Shown here one piece after another: positions 1 to 6,825 of a stretch of 25,041 nt of DNA (position 1 is the first letter of the stretch; each line of letters opens with the position of its first letter). The stretch is taken from contig JAFGPF010000008.1 of NCBI GenBank assembly GCA_016926115.1, positions 1 to 25,041 on the forward strand, given 5' to 3'. Source of the DNA: Dehalococcoidales bacterium (GTDB lineage: Bacteria > Chloroflexota > Dehalococcoidia > Dehalococcoidales > RBG-16-60-22). Under the pieces are notes generated by a model. The model saw nothing but the letters and a program-made list of their open reading frames with translations. It was not told the DNA's origin and made no database searches. The translations under genes were made by a program, and so were the position numbers.

Positions 1-416
1 ATACCCTGGAAACCCGCCACGATGACGATATTCCCTTTTTCCAGTTCTTTAGTCACGCGCCCGGGGTCGATATCCGTAATCCTGGCTTTGCTGAAGGCGG
101 CGTCCGTCCGGATACCCGCCTGCGCGCCGCTCAAGCTGATGGCGGGATACCCCATGTCGTGCAGCGCCATCGCCAGCAGGGTGCTGGAAACGACCTCTCC
201 GGTGGATAGCAGCACGTCCAGCTCCCGCATGTGGGGAGATTCCGCGACCTGATAGGCAAGCCTGACAAGGTCGTCGGTGGTATCGCCCATGGCGGAAACG
301 ACCACCACCACGTCGTTGCCGGCTTCTTTTGTCCTGACGATGCGCCGGGCGACGTTCTTTATCTTCTCCGCGTCCGCCACCGAGCTGCCGCCGTATTTCT
401 GCACGATTAATGCCAT
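1..416 (-). CDS. lysC: Aspartate kinase, N-terminal part (cut by window edge)
   Basis: It phosphorylates L-aspartate, the first step towards lysine, threonine and methionine. Only the first ~138 residues are in the window; the 3' end lies beyond base 1. The reading frame opens with MALIVQKYGGSSVADAEKI, which carries the KYGGSSV nucleotide-binding signature of aspartokinases. The later motif LDVLLSTGEVVS and the GYPAISLSGAQAG stretch also fit the amino-acid kinase fold. The ATG at 416 is preceded by a GAGGA ribosome-binding site about 10 bases upstream. The gene lies 25 bases downstream of the apgM-like gene on the same strand, so the two are probably co-transcribed. The ACT regulatory domains would be outside the window, so feedback properties cannot be judged. 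Confidence 0.93.
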   Translation of the reverse strand, partial: MALIVQKYGGSSVADAEKIKNVARRIVRTKEAGNDVVVVVSAMGDTTDDLVRLAYQVAESPHMRELDVLLSTGEVVSSTLLAMALHDMGYPAISLSGAQAGIRTDAAFSKARITDIDPGRVTKELEKGNIVIVAGFQG

Positions 417-432
417 ATGCTATATGTCCTCA

Positions 433-449
433 ATTGCGCAATTACGCAT
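433..449. repeat. 17-base element with TTGCGCAA palindrome, copy 1
   Basis: ATTGCGCAATTACGCAT overlaps the stop codon of the apgM-like gene. A near copy (15 of 17 identical) sits just past the stop codon of the cupin gene at 12085-12101. Both are at the 3' end of minus-strand genes. The function is unknown. Confidence 0.4.
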
Positions 450-1638
450 TTGTCCCTTTAAGCAGCCTCCCCATGATTTTATACCCTTCTTCGATGAAAA
501 CGCCAGTTTTAGCCGCTTCCGACTCGGTGAACCGCTCCGCGCCGTTTGCCTCTATGCCCTTACCCCAGATTAAAAACGGCACCGGGTCGGCGCTATGGGT
601 GCGCAGCTCTACCGGGGTGGGGTGGTCCGGCATGACCAGCGCCCACAGGTCCTTGCCCCGCCTCTCCAGCAGCCGCCCCACGACCTCCGCATCTATCTTC
701 TCGATAGCGGCAATCTTCTCGTCGATTAAGCCGCCGTGGGCGGCTTCGTCCGGCGCCTCGATATGCACCACCGCCAGGTCGTACTTGTTCAATGCCTCCA
801 GCGCCCCGCTTATCTGGGCGGCGTTATCATTGTCCGGCCCGTCGGTGACGCCTTTGATGTCCAGCACCTCCATGCCCGCCATCTTAGCCAGGCCCTTTAA
901 TAAATCAACCCCGGATGTCAGGGCGGCGTTAAGGCCGTAGGCTTTATTAAACGAAGGCATCGCAGGAAGCTCCCCGCTTCCCCAGAAAAGCCAGATAGTG
1001 GTAACGGGCACATCGCCGCGGTCCCGGCGCGCCACGTTGATTCTATGGCTTCTCAACAGGTCTTCAGAGCGCGCCATGAGGTCGCGCAGGAGCTCTCCGC
1101 CCGCTCCTTTGGGCAGGTATTCTTCGACCGGCCGGCCGGGGATATCGTGGGGCGGGGTGCAGACGGCCTGCAGCGTATCCGGGTGCCCCTTTATCTTCAA
1201 TATGTGCCGGTAGCTGACGCCGGGATAAAACATTATTTCTTCACTTCCTAATTCTTCATTAAGAGTGTCGATAATTTCTTTCGCCTCACCAGTGGGAATA
1301 TGGCCGGCGCTGTAGTCCTTCATCCTGCCGTCTTCGATATTCACCAGGTTGCAGCGGAAGACCGCCTCCCCTTTGCCGATGTCGATGCCCATGCTCTTCG
1401 CCTCGATGGAGGCGCGGCCCCGGTAATACACGGCGGGGTCGTAGCCCAGCACGGACATGCAGGCGCAGGCGCTGCTCGGCTCCATCCCCGGCGGCACGGT
1501 GCGTACCATCCCCGCCAGACCCCCGGTTGCCATTTCATCCAGGTTGGGGGTGCGGGCAAGCTCTAAACACGTCTTGTTACCCCGCTCCGGCAGGGGCAGT
1601 CCCGCAGCTCCGTCGATTATCAGTACGATATATTTCAT
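442..1638 (-). CDS. apgM: Archaeal-type 2,3-bisphosphoglycerate-independent phosphoglycerate mutase homologue (possible homoserine kinase analogue)
   Basis: This 398-residue protein is a member of the alkaline-phosphatase-superfamily ApgM family. It starts MKYIVLIIDGAAGLPLPE with the metal-binding Asp, and has the RTPNLDEMA stretch and the LGYDP signature. The C-terminal half holds VVHIEAPDEAAHGG and VMPDHPTPVELRTHS, which supply the expected metal-ligand Asp and His residues. In the nucleophile region the sequence reads PSSACACMSVLGYDP. Archaeal mutases I recall have a GSDTAH-like element here, so the active site may be specialised. Position directly upstream of lysC suits the SEED proposal that such proteins replace homoserine kinase in bacteria lacking thrB. 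Glycolytic mutase activity remains the alternative. Confidence 0.85.
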   Translation of the reverse strand: MKYIVLIIDGAAGLPLPERGNKTCLELARTPNLDEMATGGLAGMVRTVPPGMEPSSACACMSVLGYDPAVYYRGRASIEAKSMGIDIGKGEAVFRCNLVNIEDGRMKDYSAGHIPTGEAKEIIDTLNEELGSEEIMFYPGVSYRHILKIKGHPDTLQAVCTPPHDIPGRPVEEYLPKGAGGELLRDLMARSEDLLRSHRINVARRDRGDVPVTTIWLFWGSGELPAMPSFNKAYGLNAALTSGVDLLKGLAKMAGMEVLDIKGVTDGPDNDNAAQISGALEALNKYDLAVVHIEAPDEAAHGGLIDEKIAAIEKIDAEVVGRLLERRGKDLWALVMPDHPTPVELRTHSADPVPFLIWGKGIEANGAERFTESEAAKTGVFIEEGYKIMGRLLKGTNA

Positions 1639-1657
1639 CTCTATTTCACTTCTCCGG

Positions 1658-1687
1658 TTTACAACGGAGTCTCAATACGCCTATAAT
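1658..1687 (+). promoter_or_regulatory. Predicted sigma-70-type promoter of tRNA-Pro
   Basis: TTTACA (1658-1663) and TATAAT (1682-1687) are separated by 18 bases. The -10 box ends 8 bases before the first base of the mature tRNA, so the transcript would carry almost no 5' leader. A 5-bp inverted repeat, CTCCG/CGGAG, flanks the -35 box. Confidence 0.6.
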
Positions 1688-1695
1688 AATGTTGG

Positions 1696-1772
1696 CGGGG
1701 CGTAGCGCAGCCTGGTAGCGCGCCGCGTTCGGGACGCGGAGGTCCCCGGTTCAAACCCGGGCGCCCCGACCA
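1696..1772 (+). tRNA. tRNA-Pro, anticodon CGG
   Basis: The 77-base gene folds into a full cloverleaf. The acceptor stem is CGGGGCG (1696-1702) pairing with CGCCCCG (1762-1768), followed by discriminator A and an encoded CCA. The anticodon arm is CCGCG-TTCGGGA-CGCGG, giving anticodon CGG for proline codon CCG. The T-arm contains GGTTCAAACCC. It converges on mazG with only two bases between the CCA end and the mazG stop codon, so any read-through transcript would be antisense to mazG. Confidence 0.95.
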
Positions 1773-1774
1773 TC

Positions 1775-2566
1775 TTAATCCACCTCCCTTTTCGCCTCCT
1801 CCCAGAGGGCGTCCTTTTCCTCGAAGGAAAGCTCCGAGAAATTCAGTCCCCGCTCGCGGCAGAGTTCCTCCATGTAGGTAAAACGCCTGCAAAATTTACG
1901 GTTCGCCTCCCGCAATGCCATCTCGGCATCGATTCCTTCCCAGCGGGCGACGTTTACCAGCGTGAACAGCAGGTCGCCGAACTCCTTTTCCTTTTCCTCC
2001 TTTGTGTCCGTGTCCTTGATTTCCCCGACCTCCTCCGCCAGCTTATCGATGACCCCCTCGATGTCCTCCCACTCGAAGCCGACTCTTACCGCCCGGCGCG
2101 ATATCTCGTATGCCCGGGCGAGCGCCGGCATGTCCTTCGGCACGCCCTCCAGCACGGACGCCCCTTCTTCCCTCTCCCCCTTCTTTTGTTCCTCCCAGAT
2201 GTGGGTTACTTCCTCGGCGCTGGCCGCTTTTTCCGTCCCGAATACGTGCGGGTGACGCCTCACTATCTTGGTCGCGATTCCCCTGATAACGTCCCTTATC
2301 TCGAACTCGCCCCCGTCCCTGCCTATCTGCGCGTGGAGCATAATCTGCAGCAGCAGGTCGCCCAGTTCCTCGCAGAGCTTGTCCGGGTCTCCGCCGTCGA
2401 GGGCTTCCAAAACCTCGTAGCACTCGGACAGCAGGTGAGAACGCAGCGACCGGTGCGTCTGCTCCCGGTCCCAGGGGCAGCCGTCCGGGGCGCGCAGCCG
2501 GGCGATTATCTCCACGAGCGAATCGAACTTACTCAAGTCCTGCGGTAAAGACGACGACTCTTCCAT
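1775..2566 (-). CDS. mazG: Nucleoside triphosphate pyrophosphohydrolase MazG
   Basis: MazG hydrolyses (d)NTPs to the monophosphate and pyrophosphate, cleaning abnormal nucleotides from the pool. The 263-residue protein has the usual two tandem MazG domains. The first contains the DGCPWDREQTH signature and the metal-binding helices with SECYEVLEAL and CEELGDLLLQI. The second contains EEVGEI and EFGDLLFTLVN. The length matches the family (about 260 residues). The frame stays open upstream to 2776, but I chose the ATG at 2566 because the upstream part is antisense to fmt and lacks family features. A TATAAT box ends only seven bases before this ATG, which suggests a leaderless mRNA. Confidence 0.93.
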   Translation of the reverse strand: MEESSSLPQDLSKFDSLVEIIARLRAPDGCPWDREQTHRSLRSHLLSECYEVLEALDGGDPDKLCEELGDLLLQIMLHAQIGRDGGEFEIRDVIRGIATKIVRRHPHVFGTEKAASAEEVTHIWEEQKKGEREEGASVLEGVPKDMPALARAYEISRRAVRVGFEWEDIEGVIDKLAEEVGEIKDTDTKEEKEKEFGDLLFTLVNVARWEGIDAEMALREANRKFCRRFTYMEELCRERGLNFSELSFEEKDALWEEAKREVD

Positions 2567-2573
2567 AACCCTG

Positions 2574-2602
2574 ATTATACAGGCTGAATGCAGGTGGGGC
2601 AA
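2574..2602 (-). promoter_or_regulatory. Predicted mazG promoter, leaderless
   Basis: On the minus strand, TTGCCC is followed by 17 bases and then TATAAT. After the -10 box comes CAGGGTT and the ATG of mazG. Initiation at the normal distance would fall on or within one or two bases of the start codon. Confidence 0.55.
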
Positions 2603-2624
2603 CATAACGAGGGAGAAAAGCAGG

Positions 2625-3557
2625 CTAGTCAGGCAGTGTCGAGTCCGTGAAGTCCCACTGGCCCCGCAGGAAATCGGCGGCGGACATGGCTTTTTTGCCT
2701 TCCAGTTGTACCCGGAGCACGCCGAGCACGCCTTCCCCCGTGCCGATGCCCGCCCGCTGACCGGGTAAAGCCACAACCTTACCCGCCCCCGGTGATTTCT
2801 CCCCGGGCAGGGCCTCCGCCTCGATTATCTTGAGCTGCCGGCCGCGCCAGCTTGTATAACCACCGGGCCAGGGGTAATACGCCCGCACTCGCCGCCAGAT
2901 TTCCACCGCCGGGAGGTTCCAGTCGATTTCCCCCGCTTCCTTGTCAATCTGGCTGAAATACGTGGCTTCTTCCTCGTCCTGGGGGCGGGTCGTGATTTCG
3001 TTGCGCAGCCAGCCGGTCAGGGCTTCCAGGAGCAGGTTCGCCCCCACCAGCCCCAGCTTTTCCGTCAGCGAGCCGGTGTTGTCCCGCGGTGAAATCGGGA
3101 CGGCGGCCCTGGTCAATATCGGCCCCGTGTCCAGCTTCTTCCTGACGAGCTGGATGCTGACGCCGGTGAACTCGTCCCCGGCCAATATCGCCGCCGCCAC
3201 CGGTGAGGCGCCGCGGTGCCGCGGCAGCAGCGAGAAATGGACGTTGACGCACTGTCTGGGCGGAATGTCCAGGACCGCCTGCGTCAGTATCTGCCCGAAG
3301 GCGCATATCACGATTATATCCGGCTTCAGCGCTTCCAGCTGCTCCAGCGCCTCTGCCGACCGCAGACTTTCCGGCTGGAACACTGGTAATCCCCTCTGAA
3401 TGGCTGTATTCTTTACCGGCGGGGGGGTCGGGGAGCGCCCCCGTCCCGCGGGCCTGTCCGGCTGGGTATACACCCCGACGACGTCGTAACCGCCGAGGAT
3501 TAGGCGTTCCAGAGCCGGGACGGCGAACCCGGGAGAACCCATGAAAACAATGCGCAT
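2625..3557 (-). CDS. fmt: Methionyl-tRNA formyltransferase
   Basis: Fmt transfers a formyl group from 10-formyltetrahydrofolate to initiator methionyl-tRNA. The 310-residue protein begins MRIVFMGSPGFAVPALE, the typical start of the family. The catalytic Asn and His lie in NVHFSLLPRHRGASP, the formyltetrahydrofolate-binding signature, and the catalytic Asp is in KLDTGPIL. The C-terminal part has the OB-fold-like tRNA-binding domain (AVEIWRRVRAYYPWPGGY). The ATG at 3557 is preceded by GGAGG six bases upstream. It lies 58 bases upstream of mazG and is divergent from dnaA. A TTGTTG-N17-TAAAAT promoter can be proposed about 40 bases upstream. Confidence 0.96.
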   Translation of the reverse strand: MRIVFMGSPGFAVPALERLILGGYDVVGVYTQPDRPAGRGRSPTPPPVKNTAIQRGLPVFQPESLRSAEALEQLEALKPDIIVICAFGQILTQAVLDIPPRQCVNVHFSLLPRHRGASPVAAAILAGDEFTGVSIQLVRKKLDTGPILTRAAVPISPRDNTGSLTEKLGLVGANLLLEALTGWLRNEITTRPQDEEEATYFSQIDKEAGEIDWNLPAVEIWRRVRAYYPWPGGYTSWRGRQLKIIEAEALPGEKSPGAGKVVALPGQRAGIGTGEGVLGVLRVQLEGKKAMSAADFLRGQWDFTDSTLPD

Positions 3558-3911
3558 TTACGTCCTCCAGACCCCCGAATTTTAACAAAAAAAATATTTT
3601 ACAACAACCCGGCGTTTTGGGCTGGCAACCCATGAAAACGGCAAGAAAACACAGTTTTAAAGAGTTATCAAGAGCCAAAATACGACAAAAACCGCTGGTT
3701 GCCGTCCCTAAAAAATTTGCCATGGGGGTGACGCCGGTTGTATGCTAGGTGGTGTTAATAATTTAATCATTTATTAACTTTCTGCTCCACAGAACCCGTC
3801 CAGAAGGGCGGTAAATCCAGACAAAAAACGAAGCATCGTAAAATCGTGTCTTAAAGCAGGATAGGGGGGTGTTTTTTGCCTGCGCCAGGAACCGATGCAG
3901 GCACGTAATCT
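3558..3911. other. Divergent spacer between fmt and dnaA
   Basis: This 354-base spacer holds no convincing gene. It carries the fmt promoter region on its left side and an 8-bp AT-rich inverted repeat at 3754-3778. I see no TTATCCACA-type DnaA box. The nearest matches are single 7-of-9 sites such as TTATCAAGA inside 3661-3680. It may be part of a replication origin, but that cannot be shown here. Confidence 0.5.
3754..3778. repeat. AT-rich inverted repeat upstream of dnaA
   Basis: GTTAATAA (3754-3761) and TTATTAAC (3771-3778) form a perfect 8-bp dyad with a 9-base AT-rich centre. It lies about 134 bases before dnaA. It could be a regulator site or a strand-opening element. Confidence 0.5.
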
Positions 3912-5276
3912 ATGGAAACGACCCGTAACCGCACACCTCAGGAAATATGGGAAGCCGCTCTGGGAGAGCTGCAGGTCCAGGTCAGCAAACCTAACTACCG
4001 GACCTGGTTCAGCAAGACCACCGGCTTGAGCTACCATGACAACCAGTTCGTTATCGGTGTCCCCAATACCTTCGCCGCTGAATACCTCGACAAAAACCAG
4101 CGTTCACTAATCGAAAAAGCGCTTTCGGGCCTAACCAGGAACGGGGTGCAGATAGCGTTCCAGGTGAACGGCAAGAACCATCATCGCGGCAACAGCTCCA
4201 GCCAACAGGCAATCCCCCCAACCCCCCCCTCCTATACCAGATTGAATCCCAACTACACCTTCGACAACTTCGTGGAAGGCAGCGGCAATCGACTGGCCAG
4301 AGCTGCCGCTTTATCCGTCACCCGTAACCCGGGCCACAGCTACAATCCGCTGTTCGTCTACGGCGGCGCCGGCCTGGGTAAGACTCACCTGCTGCACGCC
4401 ATCGGGCAGGCAACGGCTGCCGGCAACATCAACGTCATCTGCACCAGCGCCGAGCAGTTCACCAACGAGTTCGTCGTCGCCCTGCGCGACAAGACCACCG
4501 AGGAGTTCCGCAACAAGTACCGCAGTATCGGCATGCTCCTCATCGACGATATCCACTTCATCGGCGGCAAGGAGCAGACCGAGGAGAGTTTCTTCCACAC
4601 CTTCAACGAACTGCACAACACCAACCGGCAAATCGTCATCACCAGCGACTGTCCGCCCAGGTCCATGCCGCTGCTGGAAGAGCGCCTGCGCTCACGGTTC
4701 GAATGGGGCTTAACCGTCGATATCCAGCCGCCGGACTTCGAGACGCGCCTGGCGATACTACAGTCGAAAGTCCGGAACAACGGGGTGAACGTCGACCTGC
4801 GGGTCCTCGAGTTGATCGCCCGGGACACGCAACGGAATATCCGGGTTCTGGAAGGCTCGCTGAACCGGGTGGTCGCCTATGCTAAGCTGCTGGGCGAAGC
4901 CCCCACCTTGGAAATAGCCGAACGAGCCCTCGAGGACGTCGCCGCCAAGGAGTACCTCTCGGACGATATCACGCCCCGCTCGATTGTCGAAGCCGTGGCG
5001 GAATGTTTCCAGCTGTCCATGGATGAACTACTGGGACGCAGGAGGGACAAGGACACCACGCTGGCGCGCCGTCTGGCGATGTACCTGATGCGGCAGGAAA
5101 CCAACTGCTCGCTGACGCAAATCGGCAAGGAACTCGGCAACCGCGACGCCGCCTCGGTGACAATCGCCTGCAAAAAAATAGTCGGCGATATCAGCGACAG
5201 TCCCTACATCAAGCGAAAGCTGCACGACATCCACAGCCAGCTGCACGCCAAAACAAACACAAAGAAAGCCGCCTGA
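3912..5276 (+). CDS. dnaA: Chromosomal replication initiator protein DnaA, with altered box-recognition motif
   Basis: DnaA binds the origin and opens the strands in an ATP-dependent way. The 454-residue protein has all four domains. Domain I is residues 1-80 (IWEAALGELQ). A short polar linker covers about 85-110. The AAA+ domain has Walker A GGAGLGKT at 151-158, Walker B LLIDDIHF near 209-216 and the LRSRFEWG arginine motif near 259. Domain IV contains LLGRRRDKDTTLARRLAMYLMR. The signature helix reads RDAASVTIACKKI (411-423), whereas the usual form is RDHTTVLHACRKI. The His and Thr that contact the DnaA box in E. coli are both Ala here. The ATG at 3912 gives the correct domain I start. The next gene is obg, not dnaN. 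Confidence 0.96.
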   Translation: METTRNRTPQEIWEAALGELQVQVSKPNYRTWFSKTTGLSYHDNQFVIGVPNTFAAEYLDKNQRSLIEKALSGLTRNGVQIAFQVNGKNHHRGNSSSQQAIPPTPPSYTRLNPNYTFDNFVEGSGNRLARAAALSVTRNPGHSYNPLFVYGGAGLGKTHLLHAIGQATAAGNINVICTSAEQFTNEFVVALRDKTTEEFRNKYRSIGMLLIDDIHFIGGKEQTEESFFHTFNELHNTNRQIVITSDCPPRSMPLLEERLRSRFEWGLTVDIQPPDFETRLAILQSKVRNNGVNVDLRVLELIARDTQRNIRVLEGSLNRVVAYAKLLGEAPTLEIAERALEDVAAKEYLSDDITPRSIVEAVAECFQLSMDELLGRRRDKDTTLARRLAMYLMRQETNCSLTQIGKELGNRDAASVTIACKKIVGDISDSPYIKRKLHDIHSQLHAKTNTKKAA

Positions 5277-5482
5277 AATACACGATATCTCGTTTCCCCG
5301 TTTATTTCCCATCATTCTCGAATAGTATGCTATTCTCACCATTGGTTCGTTTTATCCGTTTTTTCCGATTATTTTGTTTGAATATTGCGGGTATTTTGCG
5401 GTTATCTTTAACCTGTACCGAGCGTAAAACGACGATATCCAGTCACAAAGACGATGTTTCAATCATCCCCCTTATTATTGGT

Positions 5483-5512
5483 CATGTTATTAAAGAACAT
5501 GATATCCATGTT
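5483..5512. promoter_or_regulatory. Triple palindromic half-site (CATGTT/AACATG/CATGTT), probable operator
   Basis: CATGTT (5483-5488), AACATG (5496-5501) and CATGTT (5507-5512) make two overlapping perfect 6-bp dyads with spacers of 7 and 5 bases. They end five bases before a TATAAT box (5517-5522), covering the -35 region. That placement fits a repressor or activator site controlling obg. Confidence 0.5.
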
Positions 5513-5516
5513 ATAG

Positions 5517-5522
5517 TATAAT
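5517..5522 (+). promoter_or_regulatory. Predicted -10 box for the obg operon
   Basis: TATAAT lies 36 bases before the GTG start of obg. No consensus -35 box is seen 16-18 bases upstream; the region is occupied by the dyad repeats, so transcription may depend on an activator. Confidence 0.4.
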
Positions 5523-5558
5523 CTTACTAAGTTACTGTTCATCTTCAGGGTATATATT

Positions 5559-6821
5559 GTGATTGATAGGGTAGAGATAAGAGTAAGGTCCGGAGACGGC
5601 GGCAGTGGAGTGGTAGGGTTCAGGCGGGAGAGATTTGTGCCGTACGGCGGACCGGACGGTGGTGACGGTGGCAACGGCGGCGACGTTGTAATCAGAGCCG
5701 ATGCGACCGTGGACAGCCTGCGTAACTATAGGCGAAACAGGCTATACCGTGCGGACAAAGGGGTGAACGGGAGCGGTAGCCGCAAGCACGGCAGGAACGG
5801 CGATAACCTGGTGCTTGTAGTGCCGGCTGGGACGGTCGTGACAACCGATTCGGAGGAAGGCGGGGACATGATACTCGCCGACCTTGAGAGAGCAGGAGAA
5901 GAGGTAGTGGTAGCGGTGGGGGGCAAAGGAGGCTGGGGAAACACGCATTTCACATCATCCATCAATCAGGCACCGCACATCGCCCAGAAGGGCGAACCGG
6001 GCGAAGAGAGAAACATCCGTCTGGAAATTAGGCTGATTGCGGACGTGGGAATAATCGGCTACCCCAACGCGGGGAAGTCGACGCTGCTGACGGCGGCTTC
6101 AGCGGCGAAGCCGAAGGTTGCGGACTATCCCTTCACTACGCTTGAGCCGGTGCTGGGCGTAGTGGAAATCGGGATGGAAACGTTCGTGATGGCGGAGATA
6201 CCCGGTCTTATCGAAGGGGCGCACCGGGGACGTGGACTGGGGCATGAGTTCTTACGCCATGCCATGCGAACCCGGGTATACGTGCACGTGGTGGACGGAA
6301 GCGCGGAGTCGCCGGTAAAGGACATGCTTAGCGTCAACGAGGAGCTCGCCAGCTACGACGTATCGCTGGCAAGCAAGCCGCAGATAATTGCCGTCAACAA
6401 GATAGACCTGCCGGAAGTACAGGAACGGATGGCGGGCATTAAAAAGGAATTGTCCGGCGCCCGTGTAAAGGCTCATTATATCTCGGCGGCGACCGGTCAG
6501 GGTGTATCAGAGCTTATAGCGGAAACTCACAGGCTGCTGCGAACACAAACCGTGGTTGAAGATGTAAAGGAAAAACCGGTGAAAGTATTCAGGCCACAGC
6601 CGAGGCAGCCGGTAGTATCCGTAATTAAGACGGACGGCGAATATGTAATTAACGCGCCGGACCTGGAGAGGCTGTTCGCCGGGGTAGGTGCAACCGATGC
6701 CGACATACGCTGGCAGCTCAGCCACCAGTTGAAACGGATGGGGGCGAACAAGGTGCTGGAAAAGGCGGGTATAAAGCCCGGCGACCGGGTAAGGTGCGGA
6801 GAATTGACATGGGAGTGGTGA
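5559..6821 (+). CDS. obgE: GTPase Obg (ribosome assembly)
   Basis: Obg is an essential GTPase involved in 50S ribosome maturation and the stringent response. The 420-residue protein has the glycine-rich Obg domain (residues 1-157, rich in GDGG repeats). The G domain follows with G1 GYPNAGKS at 167-174, the TTLEPVLG switch I, the AEIPGLIEGAH G3 region and NKID as G4. The last ~70 residues (VFRPQPRQPV to the end) form the OCT domain of the Obg/CgtA type found in Gram-positives and relatives. The start is GTG at 5559, with AGGG about eight bases upstream. nadD follows after 4 bases, indicating an operon. Confidence 0.96.
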   Translation: MIDRVEIRVRSGDGGSGVVGFRRERFVPYGGPDGGDGGNGGDVVIRADATVDSLRNYRRNRLYRADKGVNGSGSRKHGRNGDNLVLVVPAGTVVTTDSEEGGDMILADLERAGEEVVVAVGGKGGWGNTHFTSSINQAPHIAQKGEPGEERNIRLEIRLIADVGIIGYPNAGKSTLLTAASAAKPKVADYPFTTLEPVLGVVEIGMETFVMAEIPGLIEGAHRGRGLGHEFLRHAMRTRVYVHVVDGSAESPVKDMLSVNEELASYDVSLASKPQIIAVNKIDLPEVQERMAGIKKELSGARVKAHYISAATGQGVSELIAETHRLLRTQTVVEDVKEKPVKVFRPQPRQPVVSVIKTDGEYVINAPDLERLFAGVGATDADIRWQLSHQLKRMGANKVLEKAGIKPGDRVRCGELTWEW

Positions 6822-6825
6822 CGCA

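Larger units (their letters stand above)
5277..5558. other. AT-rich spacer between dnaA and obg
   Basis: The 282 bases contain no gene and are visibly richer in A+T than the flanks. Two back-to-back 9-mers, TTTTATCCG and TTTTTTCCG, lie at 5350-5367. Short TTGCGG repeats follow near 5385-5402. The obg promoter/operator region is at 5483-5522. The position next to dnaA makes it a candidate origin, without canonical DnaA boxes. Confidence 0.45.

Noticed and set aside
2567..2776. N-terminal extension of mazG by 70 residues
   Set aside because: The extension is antisense to fmt, has no MazG similarity, and a promoter lies directly before the internal ATG at 2566.
3558..3911. Canonical oriC with DnaA boxes upstream of dnaA
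   Set aside because: No TTATCCACA or one-mismatch copy was found; only scattered 7-of-9 matches, which are expected by chance.
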